A program made the position numbers and the translations under genes. From Bog-473 sp963763575 (GTDB taxonomy: Bacteria > Actinomycetota > Acidimicrobiia > Acidimicrobiales > RAAP-2), in NCBI GenBank assembly GCA_963763575.1, contig CAVXPD010000017.1:62001-126000 (forward strand): 64,000 nt of DNA. Reading direction: 5' to 3'. The notes beneath the pieces are model-generated. The model worked only from the letters and a program-made list of their open reading frames with translations, had not been told where the DNA came from and did not search any database. Positions 25,540 through 33,167 of this stretch are shown piece after piece. How positions within the stretch are numbered: position 1 is the first letter of the stretch; each line of letters opens with the position of its first letter.

Positions 25540-26138
25540 AGACTGCCCTTGGTGGAGGGGATCCCACCCCCCTCGATGCGCACGGCGTCGCGCAGGCAGC
25601 GCGCCACGCCTTTGAAGCTCGCCTCGAGCATGTGGTGCGTGTTCTTACCCTCGAGCCGCCGGATGTGCAGCGTCACGCCGGCCGCCGTGGCGAAGGCGCG
25701 CCAGAACTCCTCGGCCAGCTGCGGGTCGAACGGAGGCGAACCCAGGCCCGGCGTGTCGGGGGCAAAGTCGAGCGCGTAGGCCAGGTACGGGCGCCCCGAG
25801 AGGTCGAGAGCGACCTCGATCAGGGCCTCATCGAGCGGCAGGAGCATGGACGCGAAGCGCCGGATACCCGCCTTGTCCCCGAGGGCCTCCGCCAGGCAGC
25901 CGCCGAGCACGATGCCGACGTCCTCGACCGTGTGGTGGGCGTCGATGTGGAGGTCACCCTGTGCGTACACGGTCAAGTCGAAGGACGCGTGCTTCCCCAG
26001 CTGCTCGACCATGTGATCGAAGAACGGCAGCCCCGTCGAGACCTCGCTCCGACCGGTGCCATCGACGTCGAGTACCACGTCGATCTTCGTCTCCTTCGTG
26101 GCGCGGCCGCGATGGGCGCTGCGGGGTGCGGTCGTCAC
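25536..26138 (-). CDS. hisB: Imidazoleglycerol-phosphate dehydratase
   Basis: HisB dehydrates IGP, using two Mn ions. The 200-residue single-function enzyme has the metal motifs 'DIDAHHTVEDV'-like 'HIDAHHTVEDVGIVLG' and 'NTHHMLEASFKG', with 'STGLPFFDHM' near the N-terminus. It starts at GTG 26138, overlapping the hisC stop by two bases. No phosphatase domain is fused, so histidinol-phosphatase is elsewhere. Confidence 0.96.
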   Translation of the reverse strand: MTTAPRSAHRGRATKETKIDVVLDVDGTGRSEVSTGLPFFDHMVEQLGKHASFDLTVYAQGDLHIDAHHTVEDVGIVLGGCLAEALGDKAGIRRFASMLLPLDEALIEVALDLSGRPYLAYALDFAPDTPGLGSPPFDPQLAEEFWRAFATAAGVTLHIRRLEGKNTHHMLEASFKGVARCLRDAVRIEGGGIPSTKGSL

Positions 26139-27199
26139 AAGGTCTCCTTCAACGCGTGCAGGAACCGGTCGTTCTCCTCGGGGGTCCCAATGGTGACCCG
26201 CAGGCACCCCTTGAGACCCTCCCAGCTGGCGCAGTTGCGGATCAGCACGGAGTGGTCGAGCAGCGACCGCCACACGTCGTCGGCGTCGCGATCGCGCGGG
26301 CGGAACAGGACGAAGTTGGCCTCGGAGGGCCAGCTGTCCACCGGCAGATCGTTGAGCGCGGCTGCGACCCGGCCGCGCTCCTCGGTGATGCGTGCCACGC
26401 GCGCCTCCATCTCGGGCACGTGGCGCAGGGCGAGGAGGCCGGCGATCTGCGTCTGGACCGAGAGGTGGTAGGGCAGGACCACGGCCTCGCAGGCCTCGAC
26501 CACGGCCGGGCCGGCCACCAGGTAGCCGAGGCGGGCCCCGGCCAGCGCCCAGGTCTTGGAGAACGTGCGCGTGACGACGAGGCCGGGCTGCCCGGGCCCG
26601 CGCAGATCGAGCGCGCTCGAAGGCGAGAACTGCCCGTAGGCCTCATCGACGATGACGAGGCCCGGAGCCGCACACGCCACCCGCTCGACCGTGTCCTGCG
26701 GTTCCGCCCGCCCGGTGGGGTTGTTGGGCGAGCACAAGAACGTGATGTCAGGCTGCCGCGCTCCGAGCAGGTGCTCGGCCTCCTGCGGGTCGATCCGGAA
26801 GTCGTCGTCGCGCCCACCCTCGACGACCTCGGTCCCCGTGATGCGTGCGATGTGCGAGTGCAACGCATAGGTCGGCTCGAAGAGCAGGGCGCGCCGTCCC
26901 GGGCCGCCGAAGGCGAGCAGCAGGCACTGGAGCACCTCGTTCGACCCGTTGGCACAGAACACTTCGTCGGGTGCCACACCGTGCAGGTGTGCCACCGCTT
27001 GACGCAGCTCGATGGCGGGGCGATCGGGATAACGATGGAACGACACCTCCAAGAGCGCATCGAGGAGCTCCTGGCGCCACTCGTCGGGCGGTGCGAACGG
27101 CGACTCGTTCGTGTTCAGCCGGACCTCGGCCTCCACCTGGGGTGAGTGGTAGCCGTCGGCCAGCTCGAGGTCGGGTCGGACGGGCGGCACGCCGCTCAC
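26135..27199 (-). CDS. hisC: Histidinol-phosphate aminotransferase
   Basis: HisC is a class II PLP aminotransferase. The 354-residue protein has 'RLNTNESPFAPP' at the N-terminus, 'CSPNNPTGR', Asp-Tyr in 'IVDEAYGQFS', the PLP lysine in 'TRTFSKTWALAGARLGY', and the C-terminal Arg region 'LRVTIGTPEEN'. GTG 27199 overlaps the hisD stop. Length and motifs are normal. Confidence 0.96.
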   Translation of the reverse strand: MSGVPPVRPDLELADGYHSPQVEAEVRLNTNESPFAPPDEWRQELLDALLEVSFHRYPDRPAIELRQAVAHLHGVAPDEVFCANGSNEVLQCLLLAFGGPGRRALLFEPTYALHSHIARITGTEVVEGGRDDDFRIDPQEAEHLLGARQPDITFLCSPNNPTGRAEPQDTVERVACAAPGLVIVDEAYGQFSPSSALDLRGPGQPGLVVTRTFSKTWALAGARLGYLVAGPAVVEACEAVVLPYHLSVQTQIAGLLALRHVPEMEARVARITEERGRVAAALNDLPVDSWPSEANFVLFRPRDRDADDVWRSLLDHSVLIRNCASWEGLKGCLRVTIGTPEENDRFLHALKETL

Positions 27200-28512
27200 G
27201 AAGCCTGCCCCTCGTCGAGCGCGGCGAGCCGACGCCGAACCGAGTCCGCGTGCGCCGGGAGTCCCTCGGTCTCGGCCAAGGTCACGACCTTGGGGCCGAG
27301 AGACCGCAACGCGTCCGGGGTCACCCGGACCGCATGCAGGTGCTTGCGGAAGTCGTCGGCGCGCAGCGCCGAGGCGAAGCGGGCGGTCCGGTTCGTCGGC
27401 AGCACGTGGTTCGGTCCGGCGATGTAGTCGCCCATGCTGGCCGGTGACCAGTCGCCGATGAAGACGGCGCCGGCGTTCTGCACCTCATCGAGCAGGGCGA
27501 GGGCGTCTTCCTCGGCCAACATGAGCTGTAGGTGCTCGGGCGCCACTGTGTTCGCCACCGCCACGGCTTCGGACGGGCCGTCGACGAGGCACGCGATCCC
27601 GGCGCTCGCCAGCGTCGCTTCGAGGTCGGCACGCCGCGGCGAGGAGGTCACGATCCGGTCGACCTCCTCGACCACCGCCTCCAACAGCGACGTGCTCCAT
27701 GTGACGAGCCAGGCGAGCCCGTCGGGACCGTGCTCGGCCTGCACCACCAGGTCGATGGCGGCGAACGCCGGCGGGGCGTCGGGCCCCGCCACGATGACGA
27801 TCTCCGACGGGCCGGCGAAGGCAGAGGCGATGCCCGCGACGCCCGACACCTGTCGCTTCGCCTCGGCCACATATGCGTTCCCGGGACCCGCGATCACGTC
27901 GACCGCGGGCACGCTCTCGGTGCCGTAGGCCAGCGCGCCGATCGCCTGGGCACCCCCGACGCGGTAGACCTCGTCGACGCCGCTCACCGCGGCCGCGCAC
28001 AGCGTCGCGTCGTCGATCCGGCCGTCAGCGGCCGGGGGGACGCACAGCGCAATGGAGCCGACGCCGGCGACGCGGGCCGGTCCGGCGCACATGAGCACGG
28101 TGGACGGGTAACGAGCGCGGCCACCGGGGGCATAGAGGCCGGCCCGATCGACGGCCCGGGTCAGGTGGCTTACCGTGATGCCGTCGCCGACGTGGTCGCC
28201 CGGAGGCGTCCCCTCGTCGGCGTGGTAGGCGACGATGTGCTCGAACGCCGTCTCGAGAGCGCCCCGCAGGGCCGGGTCGACGCGGCCGGCCGCCTCCTTG
28301 ACCTCTTCGGGCGCCACCCGGATCCCGTCCGAGATATCGACCTTGTCGAAGACCGCGGTGTTCCGGACGACCGCGGCGTCGCCTTCGGCTCGCACGTCGG
28401 CCAGGATCCGCGCCACCGCGTCGTGGACGTCGGCCCCCGGCGCCCCCGGACGCGGCAGGACTGCGTCGTAGGGCGGCGGGGTACCGCGGAGATCCAGCAC
28501 ACGAAGGGGCAT
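27196..28512 (-). CDS. hisD: Histidinol dehydrogenase
   Basis: HisD oxidises histidinol to histidine in two NAD-dependent steps. The 438-residue protein has the Zn/catalytic motif 'VVQAEHGPDG' (Glu-His), 'VAPEHLQLM', 'VDVIAGPGNAYVAEAKRQV' and the C-terminal 'GPNHVLPTNRTARF'. It is the first gene of the his-trp run. A TAGCCT box ends 9 bases before the ATG with no ribosome site, so the transcript is short-leadered or leaderless. Confidence 0.97.
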   Translation of the reverse strand: MPLRVLDLRGTPPPYDAVLPRPGAPGADVHDAVARILADVRAEGDAAVVRNTAVFDKVDISDGIRVAPEEVKEAAGRVDPALRGALETAFEHIVAYHADEGTPPGDHVGDGITVSHLTRAVDRAGLYAPGGRARYPSTVLMCAGPARVAGVGSIALCVPPAADGRIDDATLCAAAVSGVDEVYRVGGAQAIGALAYGTESVPAVDVIAGPGNAYVAEAKRQVSGVAGIASAFAGPSEIVIVAGPDAPPAFAAIDLVVQAEHGPDGLAWLVTWSTSLLEAVVEEVDRIVTSSPRRADLEATLASAGIACLVDGPSEAVAVANTVAPEHLQLMLAEEDALALLDEVQNAGAVFIGDWSPASMGDYIAGPNHVLPTNRTARFASALRADDFRKHLHAVRVTPDALRSLGPKVVTLAETEGLPAHADSVRRRLAALDEGQAS

Positions 28513-28521
28513 GAGGCCCCA

Positions 28522-28527
28522 AGGCTA
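28522..28527 (-). promoter_or_regulatory. -10 box of the his operon
   Basis: TAGCCT (TANNNT) lies 9 bases before the hisD ATG. The -35 region is not recognisable. No T-box, histidine leader peptide or attenuator is visible in the 96 bases between hisD and the divergent small gene. Confidence 0.4.
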
Positions 28528-28608
28528 CCGGGGTGCCACGACGCCCCTGGTCCTACGAATGTGCGCCGCGGTCGGCCGGAGTGGTCGCGGCTGGGCCATC
28601 ATCGAGGG

Positions 28609-28827
28609 ATGTCGACCGCTGCCGAGATCTCGTCTCTCTCCTCCACGCTCGCCGAGCTCCACGAACGGGTGACCGCCATGGCCGAGGGCGCTCTCGCCCG
28701 CGGAGATGAGGACATGGCACATGAGCTGATCGCAGTCGAACGATCGCTCGGCGGTGCGTTGCGCCGGCTGCGGCGGTTCTCTCAGGGCAAGGGCTCGGGT
28801 TCGGCTGCCGGCTCAGGCCGGGGCTGA
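28609..28827 (+). CDS. Small helical protein, divergent from hisD
   Basis: A 72-residue protein with an acidic-then-basic helical body ('SSTLAELHERVTAMAEG', 'VERSLGGALRRLRRF') and a Gly/Ser tail. It has no recognised domain. Composition and codon use look coding. ATG 28609 has GAGGG one base upstream, too close for a normal ribosome site, so the start is uncertain. Confidence 0.6.
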   Translation: MSTAAEISSLSSTLAELHERVTAMAEGALARGDEDMAHELIAVERSLGGALRRLRRFSQGKGSGSAAGSGRG

Positions 28828-29258
28828 GTCCCCCACCCCACACGGTCGGCGAGAGCCGCAAGCGCAATCTTGGGCGAACAAGCCGGGGATCCCACGAGTC
28901 TGAGCCGGGGTCGTCGCGGCCTCTTGAGGGGGTGCGGCGCTTTTGCGCGGGCCGTATGCGCGAAGAGACCCGTGTTTCGGGCGTCGGTGTATAGGCCACG
29001 GACCCGACGCGCCGCCCTTCGGCCCGAGTGTATTTGGCAAAGAACCGCCGTCGAGGGGGGCCGTATACACCCGCGCGCGATGGCGGCCGAGTGACGCATA
29101 CAACCCCGGAAGAGCACGCCGGAGCAAGCCGGAGCAAGCCGGTCCAAAGAGCACGCCGGTTCAGTCGAGGAAGGCCCGACTTCGAATCTCTTGCGCGACA
29201 GCGCGGCCACCGCCCGCGACCGTTCCCTCACGTGGTTTTGTCAGATTCCTCGGTTCGC
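28828..29258. other. Non-coding stretch with several inverted and direct repeats
   Basis: No ORF here has convincing coding character. Visible structure: GCGC-TTTT-GCGC hairpin (28937-28948); GGTGTATAGGCC (28986-28997) facing GGCCGTATACACC (29059-29071), an inverted repeat with one bulge; direct repeats GGGCCGTAT (28949 and 29058), GGAGCAAGCC twice in tandem (29121-29140) and AGAGCACGCCGG (29111 and 29148). It could encode a structured RNA or be decayed DNA. Confidence 0.5.
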
Positions 29259-29657
29259 TCAAACCGCGTAAAGCACCAAGTCGTGCCCGAGCAGCGCCGA
29301 GGCGCTCCGCAGCACCGCCTGCCGCTGGGACACCACGGCGCAGTTCCGCCGCTCCGCCAATTCGATGACGGCGATGGTGCTCAGGTCGGAGGTGTCACAG
29401 CGGGCGGCGATCTCGCCGGAGCGACGTGCCGCCTCGTCCGTGAAGGGTTCCACCTCCGTGCCTGCCAGCAACTCGCCGATGCGGTCGCTGCGCGCCTCGG
29501 TGCGGTAACCCTCGGCCACCGTGACCGCCGGGATCACGGGTACGATTCCGTTGGAGAGCGCGGCCCGGTGCAGTGCCCACATCATGCGGTCGCCCCTCGC
29601 CGCCGCGTGGAGCGCACCCAAACCGTAGGCAAGGCTTTCGCGGCGGGTCGCACTCAC
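29259..29657 (-). CDS. VapC-like PIN-domain protein with altered active site
   Basis: A 132-residue PIN-fold protein resembling actinobacterial VapC ribonuclease toxins, in layout 'YxxGALHAAARGDRMMWAL', 'VPVIPAVTVAEGYR', 'VEPFTDEAARRSGEIAARC', 'AERRNCAVVS'. PIN nucleases need about four acidic residues. Here the first Asp (usual YDAGAL) is Gly at residue 12, the usual D-x-x-D is 'TSDLSTIAV' with only one Asp, and the usual 'VTSDPDD' is 'VVSQRQAV'. Nuclease activity is therefore doubtful. Its start overlaps the antitoxin stop (ATGA). Confidence 0.75.
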   Translation of the reverse strand: MSATRRESLAYGLGALHAAARGDRMMWALHRAALSNGIVPVIPAVTVAEGYRTEARSDRIGELLAGTEVEPFTDEAARRSGEIAARCDTSDLSTIAVIELAERRNCAVVSQRQAVLRSASALLGHDLVLYAV

Positions 29658-29920
29658 CGGCGGCGGACGCGGGACGCCACGCCAGAGACTCCGGAACGGA
29701 GCCGGGCCAGCAAGGCCTCACCTGCAGCGAGCTCTTCAGCGCTGAGGGAACCGGTCTCGCCCTCCCAGGCGGCGACGCCGCGAAGGCCCTGACGGACCCG
29801 AAGCTGCTTCTCAGCCGCCGTCGAAAGCCAAGCGCTGAAGGAGACGCCGTCCTGTTTGGCCGCCTCTTCGACTGAGGCGGCTACCTCGTCGTCCAGGGAG
29901 ACCGAACGCTTGGTCACCAT
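29654..29920 (-). CDS. VapB-like antitoxin
   Basis: An 88-residue protein. The N-terminus 'KRSVSLDDEVAASVEEAAKQDGVSFSAWL' pattern matches a ribbon-helix-helix DNA-binding domain; the C-terminal half, rich in acidic residues and Leu, should wrap the toxin. It precedes the PIN gene with a 4-base overlap. A TACCCT box 7 bases before the ATG and an imperfect palindrome around it suggest autoregulation of a leaderless transcript. Confidence 0.75.
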   Translation of the reverse strand: MVTKRSVSLDDEVAASVEEAAKQDGVSFSAWLSTAAEKQLRVRQGLRGVAAWEGETGSLSAEELAAGEALLARLRSGVSGVASRVRRR

Positions 29921-29927
29921 GGGAGCG

Positions 29928-29950
29928 AGGGTAACACCTCAAGTAGTACC
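29928..29950 (-). promoter_or_regulatory. Promoter and possible operator of the vapBC-like pair
   Basis: TACCCT (29928-29933, minus strand) is a TANNNT -10 placed for a leaderless start at 29920. It overlaps an imperfect palindrome with GGTAACAC and GTAGTACC ends (29930-29950, 6 of 8 arm bases matching), a plausible RHH antitoxin operator. Confidence 0.4.
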
Positions 29951-30025
29951 GGCGCCCCGACAGCACTGCACAGGCCGTCGACCAGGACTTTCCTTGCCAT
30001 CCGCTCCCGACTCGGCGCGGAAACA

Positions 30026-30053
30026 CCAATGCCGGCCCGAAGGCCGGCATTGG
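30026..30053 (-). terminator. Perfect 12-bp hairpin downstream of nth
   Basis: CCAATGCCGGCC and GGCCGGCATTGG pair perfectly around a CGAA tetraloop. It lies 142 bases past the nth stop and upstream of vapB, with no T-run. It is likely a terminator or an RNA stability element; the fold works on either strand. CGAA is a stable GNRA-unlike but common loop. Confidence 0.5.
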
Positions 30054-30092
30054 GCGAGCCGGCCAGGAGGCGGATCCCAGCCGAGGCTCTAT

Positions 30093-30122
30093 TTGGAACC
30101 AGGTGGCGGGAACCGGTTCCAA
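30093..30122. repeat. TTGGAACC inverted repeat with internal GGAACC
   Basis: TTGGAACC (30093-30100) faces GGTTCCAA (30115-30122); inside the spacer the 12-base palindrome GGAACCGGTTCC (30109-30120) is complete. The region 29951-30194 is noticeably AT-richer than its surroundings and has no gene. A regulatory site is possible. Confidence 0.5.
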
Positions 30123-30194
30123 GATTCAATGGTATCGCGCCGGAAACGGAGTTTTAACTACGGAACACGCGAATCACCTGAAAAACGGGCCAAA

Positions 30195-30878
30195 TTACCC
30201 GGCTCGTGCCGATTTGTGCGCGAAAGGACAGAAATCAGCCAAGAGGCACACATCGCATCGCGGCTTCCTGGCCACGCAGGTCTCCCGCCCGTGAAGGATC
30301 ATGCGCAGGCTGAACGTCCCGCGTTCGGCCGGCGGGATGAAGGAGTTCAGCTCGAGCTCGACCTTGTCGGCGTCGCGCTGCTCCGGGGGGGCCAGACGAG
30401 CTGTCAGCTCGAGGCGCTGGCTCACGCGCAACACGTGGGTGTCGACCGGCAGCCCGGGCAGCCCGAAGTCGACGCTGCGCACCACATTGCCCGTCTTGCG
30501 GCCGACACCAGGAAGAGTCACCAGGTCCTCGAGTGCGGGTGGTACCTCGCCCCCGAAGCGCTCCACCAGGGCCGATGCCATGCCGATCAAGCTCTTCGTC
30601 TTTGCGCGGAAGAAGCCCGTCGATTTGACGATCTCCTCGACGTCCTCGGGGTTCGCGCCAGCCAGTGACGCCGGGTCGGGATACTTGGCGAACAGCACCG
30701 GCGTGACCATGTTCACCCGGGCGTCCGTGCTCTGCGCCGCCAAGATCGTGGCGGCCAGCAACTCGAACGGGTTGCGGTGATCGAGCGTGCACAGCTCCTT
30801 GGCGGTCCCGGGGTAGAGCTCGGCCAGCCGCTCCACGGTCAGCACGGTCCGTCCCTTTGGGCTCCTGGGAAGCGCCAC
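30195..30878 (-). CDS. nth: Endonuclease III
   Basis: Nth excises oxidised pyrimidines and nicks the abasic site. The 227-residue product has the HhH with catalytic K128 ('TLPGVGRKTGN'), catalytic D146 ('VDTHVLRV'), and the Fe4S4 cysteines C201, C208, C211 and C217 in C-x6-C-x2-C-x5-C spacing. Start GTG 30878 is the most N-terminal reasonable one; GTG 30845, preceded by AAGGGACGG, gives a 216-residue protein and is a fair alternative. It is divergent from mshD. Confidence 0.93.
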   Translation of the reverse strand: MALPRSPKGRTVLTVERLAELYPGTAKELCTLDHRNPFELLAATILAAQSTDARVNMVTPVLFAKYPDPASLAGANPEDVEEIVKSTGFFRAKTKSLIGMASALVERFGGEVPPALEDLVTLPGVGRKTGNVVRSVDFGLPGLPVDTHVLRVSQRLELTARLAPPEQRDADKVELELNSFIPPAERGTFSLRMILHGRETCVARKPRCDVCLLADFCPFAHKSARAG

Positions 30879-30896
30879 GAACTCAACGTACCGGGT

Positions 30897-30902
30897 TACC
30901 TT
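30897..30902 (+). promoter_or_regulatory. -10 box for leaderless mshD
   Basis: TACCTT (TANNNT) ends 6 bases before the mshD ATG. No ribosome site is present, so transcription probably begins at the start codon. Confidence 0.45.
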
Positions 30903-30908
30903 GGCCCC

Positions 30909-31862
30909 ATGGATCTGCTCGAGCTGGCCGCGCTGGACCTGCGCGCGCTGACCACTTCGGAGCGTGCCGAGCTGACCGACCTCGTGGCCCGGGTTGCCGC
31001 TGTGTCCGAGGAACCTCCTCTCCCGGAGCCGCAGATGCGAGCCTTGAGCCACCCCAATACCGTTCACGCGGATTCGGCCGCCGGCGATGGTCGTGTCGTG
31101 CTCGCCCGAACCCGCCACGCGCTCGTCGGTGGCGCATTTCTCTTCCCTGCTCGCGACGGGTCAAGCGTGCTGCACCTCGTGGTCGACCCCGCTGTCGCCG
31201 CTGGACACCCGGGCCCCGACGTCGCCACCATGCTGCTCGAGCGCGCCGCCGCCGACGCTCCGCCCGGCGCCGAGCTTCATCTCTGGGCATTCCACGTCGG
31301 GCCGGCAGACGACGAGCGGGCCCGGGCCCACGGCTTCGAGCCCGAGCGCGACCTCCTGCAGTTGCGCGTGACCCTGCCGCTGCCACCAGACGTCGTTTCG
31401 GCGACGCGCCCGCTCGCGACCCGGCCTTTCGTGCCCGGGCACGACGAGGAGGCGTGGGTCGAGACCAACAACCGGGCGTTCGAGGGCCATCCCGAACAGG
31501 GCGACTGGACGGTCGACCAGCTACGCGAGCGCATGGCCGCGGGGTGGGTGGACCTCGAGGGTTTCCTGGTGGCCGACGACCCCGACGGGAAGGGCCTCAT
31601 CGGGTCGTGCTGGACCAAGATCCATCACGACCACGTCCCGGTGCTCGGTGAGATCTACGTCATCTCCGTCGACCCACGTCATCACGGTCAGGGCTGGGGC
31701 CGCTCGCTCACCGTCGCTGGACTCCAGTCACTGGCGAAGCGGGGCGTGAGGATCGGCATGCTCTACACCGACGCCTCCAACGAGGCTGCGATGGCGCTCT
31801 ATCAGTCGCTCGGCTTCCACCTGCACCACGTCGACCGCTCGTACCGGCGCGATCCCGGCTGA
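30909..31862 (+). CDS. mshD: Mycothiol synthase
   Basis: MshD acetylates Cys-GlcN-Ins, the last step of mycothiol synthesis, a thiol restricted to actinobacteria. The 317-residue protein has two GNAT domains. The C-terminal active one includes the family signature 'NNRAFEGHPEQGDWT' and acetyl-CoA loop 'VDPRHHGQGWGRSL', then 'YTDASNEAAMALYQSLGF'. The N-terminal GNAT copy (about 1-150) is degenerate as usual. Its presence is good evidence for the actinobacterial origin of the window. Confidence 0.95.
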   Translation: MDLLELAALDLRALTTSERAELTDLVARVAAVSEEPPLPEPQMRALSHPNTVHADSAAGDGRVVLARTRHALVGGAFLFPARDGSSVLHLVVDPAVAAGHPGPDVATMLLERAAADAPPGAELHLWAFHVGPADDERARAHGFEPERDLLQLRVTLPLPPDVVSATRPLATRPFVPGHDEEAWVETNNRAFEGHPEQGDWTVDQLRERMAAGWVDLEGFLVADDPDGKGLIGSCWTKIHHDHVPVLGEIYVISVDPRHHGQGWGRSLTVAGLQSLAKRGVRIGMLYTDASNEAAMALYQSLGFHLHHVDRSYRRDPG

Positions 31863-31876
31863 ACGAGCCGGCTCGT
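31863..31876. terminator. Palindrome between convergent mshD and VIT gene
   Basis: ACGAGCCGGCTCGT is a perfect 14-base palindrome directly after the mshD stop, able to form a 5-bp stem with a CCGG loop in transcripts from both converging genes. No T-run follows. Confidence 0.35.
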
Positions 31877-31888
31877 CGCCGGTCCGGG

Positions 31889-32632
31889 TCAGCCCAAACC
31901 CGTGCCGATGGCGCGACCTACCCCGTACGTGACGGCGGCCGCGACGGCCGTCACCGCGAGCTGGCGCACCGCCGAGAAGAGGACGGAGCGCTCGGTGAAC
32001 CGCGCCAAGACGGCTCCGACGATGAGCGCGCCCAGGCCACCGAGCACCACCGACGCCAACAGTGCGCCCGTCCCGGAGCCGACCAGCCAGGGCAGCAGGG
32101 GGACGAACGCACCGAGGGCGAACGTGAAGAAGGACGCGGCCGCCGCCTGCCAGGGCGACCCCAGCGTCTGGGCCGAGATGCCCAGCTCCTCGCGCGCATG
32201 GGTCTCGAGGGCAAGGTCGGGGTCCTGCATGACCTCGTTCGCCATCTCGTTGGCGACCGTCGGGTCGATACCCCGGGCCTCGTACATCCCGCGGAGCTCC
32301 GCCGTCTCGCCCTTCGGGTGGCGCTCCAAGGCCCGTCGCTCGACCTCGAGCTCTCGCTCCATGAGCTCGCGTTGGGCCGTCATGGAGAGGTATTCCCCTG
32401 CTCCCATCGAGAACGATCCGGCGATCAGGCCGGCGACTCCGGCGAGCCGGACGATCGAGCCGCCGGGGTTCGCCCCGGCCATCCCGAGCACCAGCGAGAC
32501 GTTGGTCACGAGGCCGTCGCTCACGCCGAACACGGCCGCCCTCGCCCCCCCACTGGTGATGTCTCGGTGGTGGTGCGGCGGGATGTGATCGTGCTCGTGG
32601 GAGATCGTCACAGCGTCAGCGTAGTGAGCCAC
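31889..32632 (-). CDS. VIT1/CCC1-family Fe/Mn transporter
   Basis: A 247-residue membrane protein of the VIT1/CCC1 family, which moves Fe(II) or Mn(II). The core 'GARAAVFGVSDGLVTNVSLVLG' and 'GSFSMGAGEYLSM' match helices 1-2, followed by the cytosolic metal-binding helical region ('MERELEVERRALERH', 'MANEVMQDPDLALE') and three more helices. A His/Asp-rich N-terminus ('HEHDHIPPHHHRD') could bind metal before transport. Start GTG 32632; GTG 32611 is also possible and keeps the His cluster. Confidence 0.9.
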   Translation of the reverse strand: MAHYADAVTISHEHDHIPPHHHRDITSGGARAAVFGVSDGLVTNVSLVLGMAGANPGGSIVRLAGVAGLIAGSFSMGAGEYLSMTAQRELMERELEVERRALERHPKGETAELRGMYEARGIDPTVANEMANEVMQDPDLALETHAREELGISAQTLGSPWQAAAASFFTFALGAFVPLLPWLVGSGTGALLASVVLGGLGALIVGAVLARFTERSVLFSAVRQLAVTAVAAAVTYGVGRAIGTGLG

Positions 32633-32643
32633 CCCGCCGCGGG

Positions 32644-32649
32644 TAGCGT
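32644..32649 (+). promoter_or_regulatory. -10 box upstream of the MaoC gene
   Basis: TAGCGT (TANNNT) sits 39 bases before the MaoC ATG. The leader then carries a GAGGAG ribosome site, unlike the leaderless genes nearby. Confidence 0.35.
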
Positions 32650-32688
32650 GCCCGTCCGGAACCCAAAGAGAGCAGCGAGGAGCAGATC

Positions 32689-33144
32689 ATGACCACCGTC
32701 GTCGAAGGCGTCGACGCCTTCCACGAGCTCGTCGGTAAGGAGCTCGGCCACTCCGAGTGGCAGACGATCACCCAAGAACGGGTGAACCTCTTCGCCGAAG
32801 CGACCGACGACCACCAGTGGATCCATGTCGACCCCGGTCGCGCAAAGGACGGCCCCTTCGGCGGGCCGATCGCCCACGGCTATCTGACGCTGTCGCTCGC
32901 GCCGGTCCTCCTGAACAAGATCATCCGGGTCGACAACATGAAATTCGGCGTCAACTATGGCTGCAACAAGGTCCGCTTCCCCTCCCCCGTGCCGGTCGGC
33001 GCCGATCTGCGCATGGGGGTCACGGTGGCCGGCGTCGACGACGTCGAAGGGGGCGTCCAGGTGACCTACGACCTCGTCATGGAGGTCAAGGACGCGCCGA
33101 AGCCCGCCTGCGTGGCCCAGGTCGTCTATCGCTACTACCGCTGA
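32689..33144 (+). CDS. MaoC-like (R)-specific enoyl-CoA hydratase
   Basis: A 151-residue single hot-dog protein. The MaoC hydratase motif is clear: 'FAEATDDHQWIHVD' with the catalytic Asp and His, then 'GGPIAHGYLTLSL'. Such enzymes hydrate trans-2-enoyl thioesters in fatty-acid or polyester metabolism or degradation. GAGGAG lies 6 bases before the ATG. It is followed by menG after 23 bases, but no link to menaquinone synthesis is known. Confidence 0.9.
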   Translation: MTTVVEGVDAFHELVGKELGHSEWQTITQERVNLFAEATDDHQWIHVDPGRAKDGPFGGPIAHGYLTLSLAPVLLNKIIRVDNMKFGVNYGCNKVRFPSPVPVGADLRMGVTVAGVDDVEGGVQVTYDLVMEVKDAPKPACVAQVVYRYYR

Positions 33145-33167
33145 CGCCAAGTCGAAAGTCGTTGCGC

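Noticed and set aside
28870..29154. Several short ORFs in the interval after the small gene
   Set aside because: They have Arg/Pro/Ser-rich random-like compositions on both strands and no ribosome sites or neighbours to couple with.
28828..29258. A second tRNA or tmRNA in the structured interval
   Set aside because: No acceptor/T-arm pairing or GTTCRA motif in the right place could be found.
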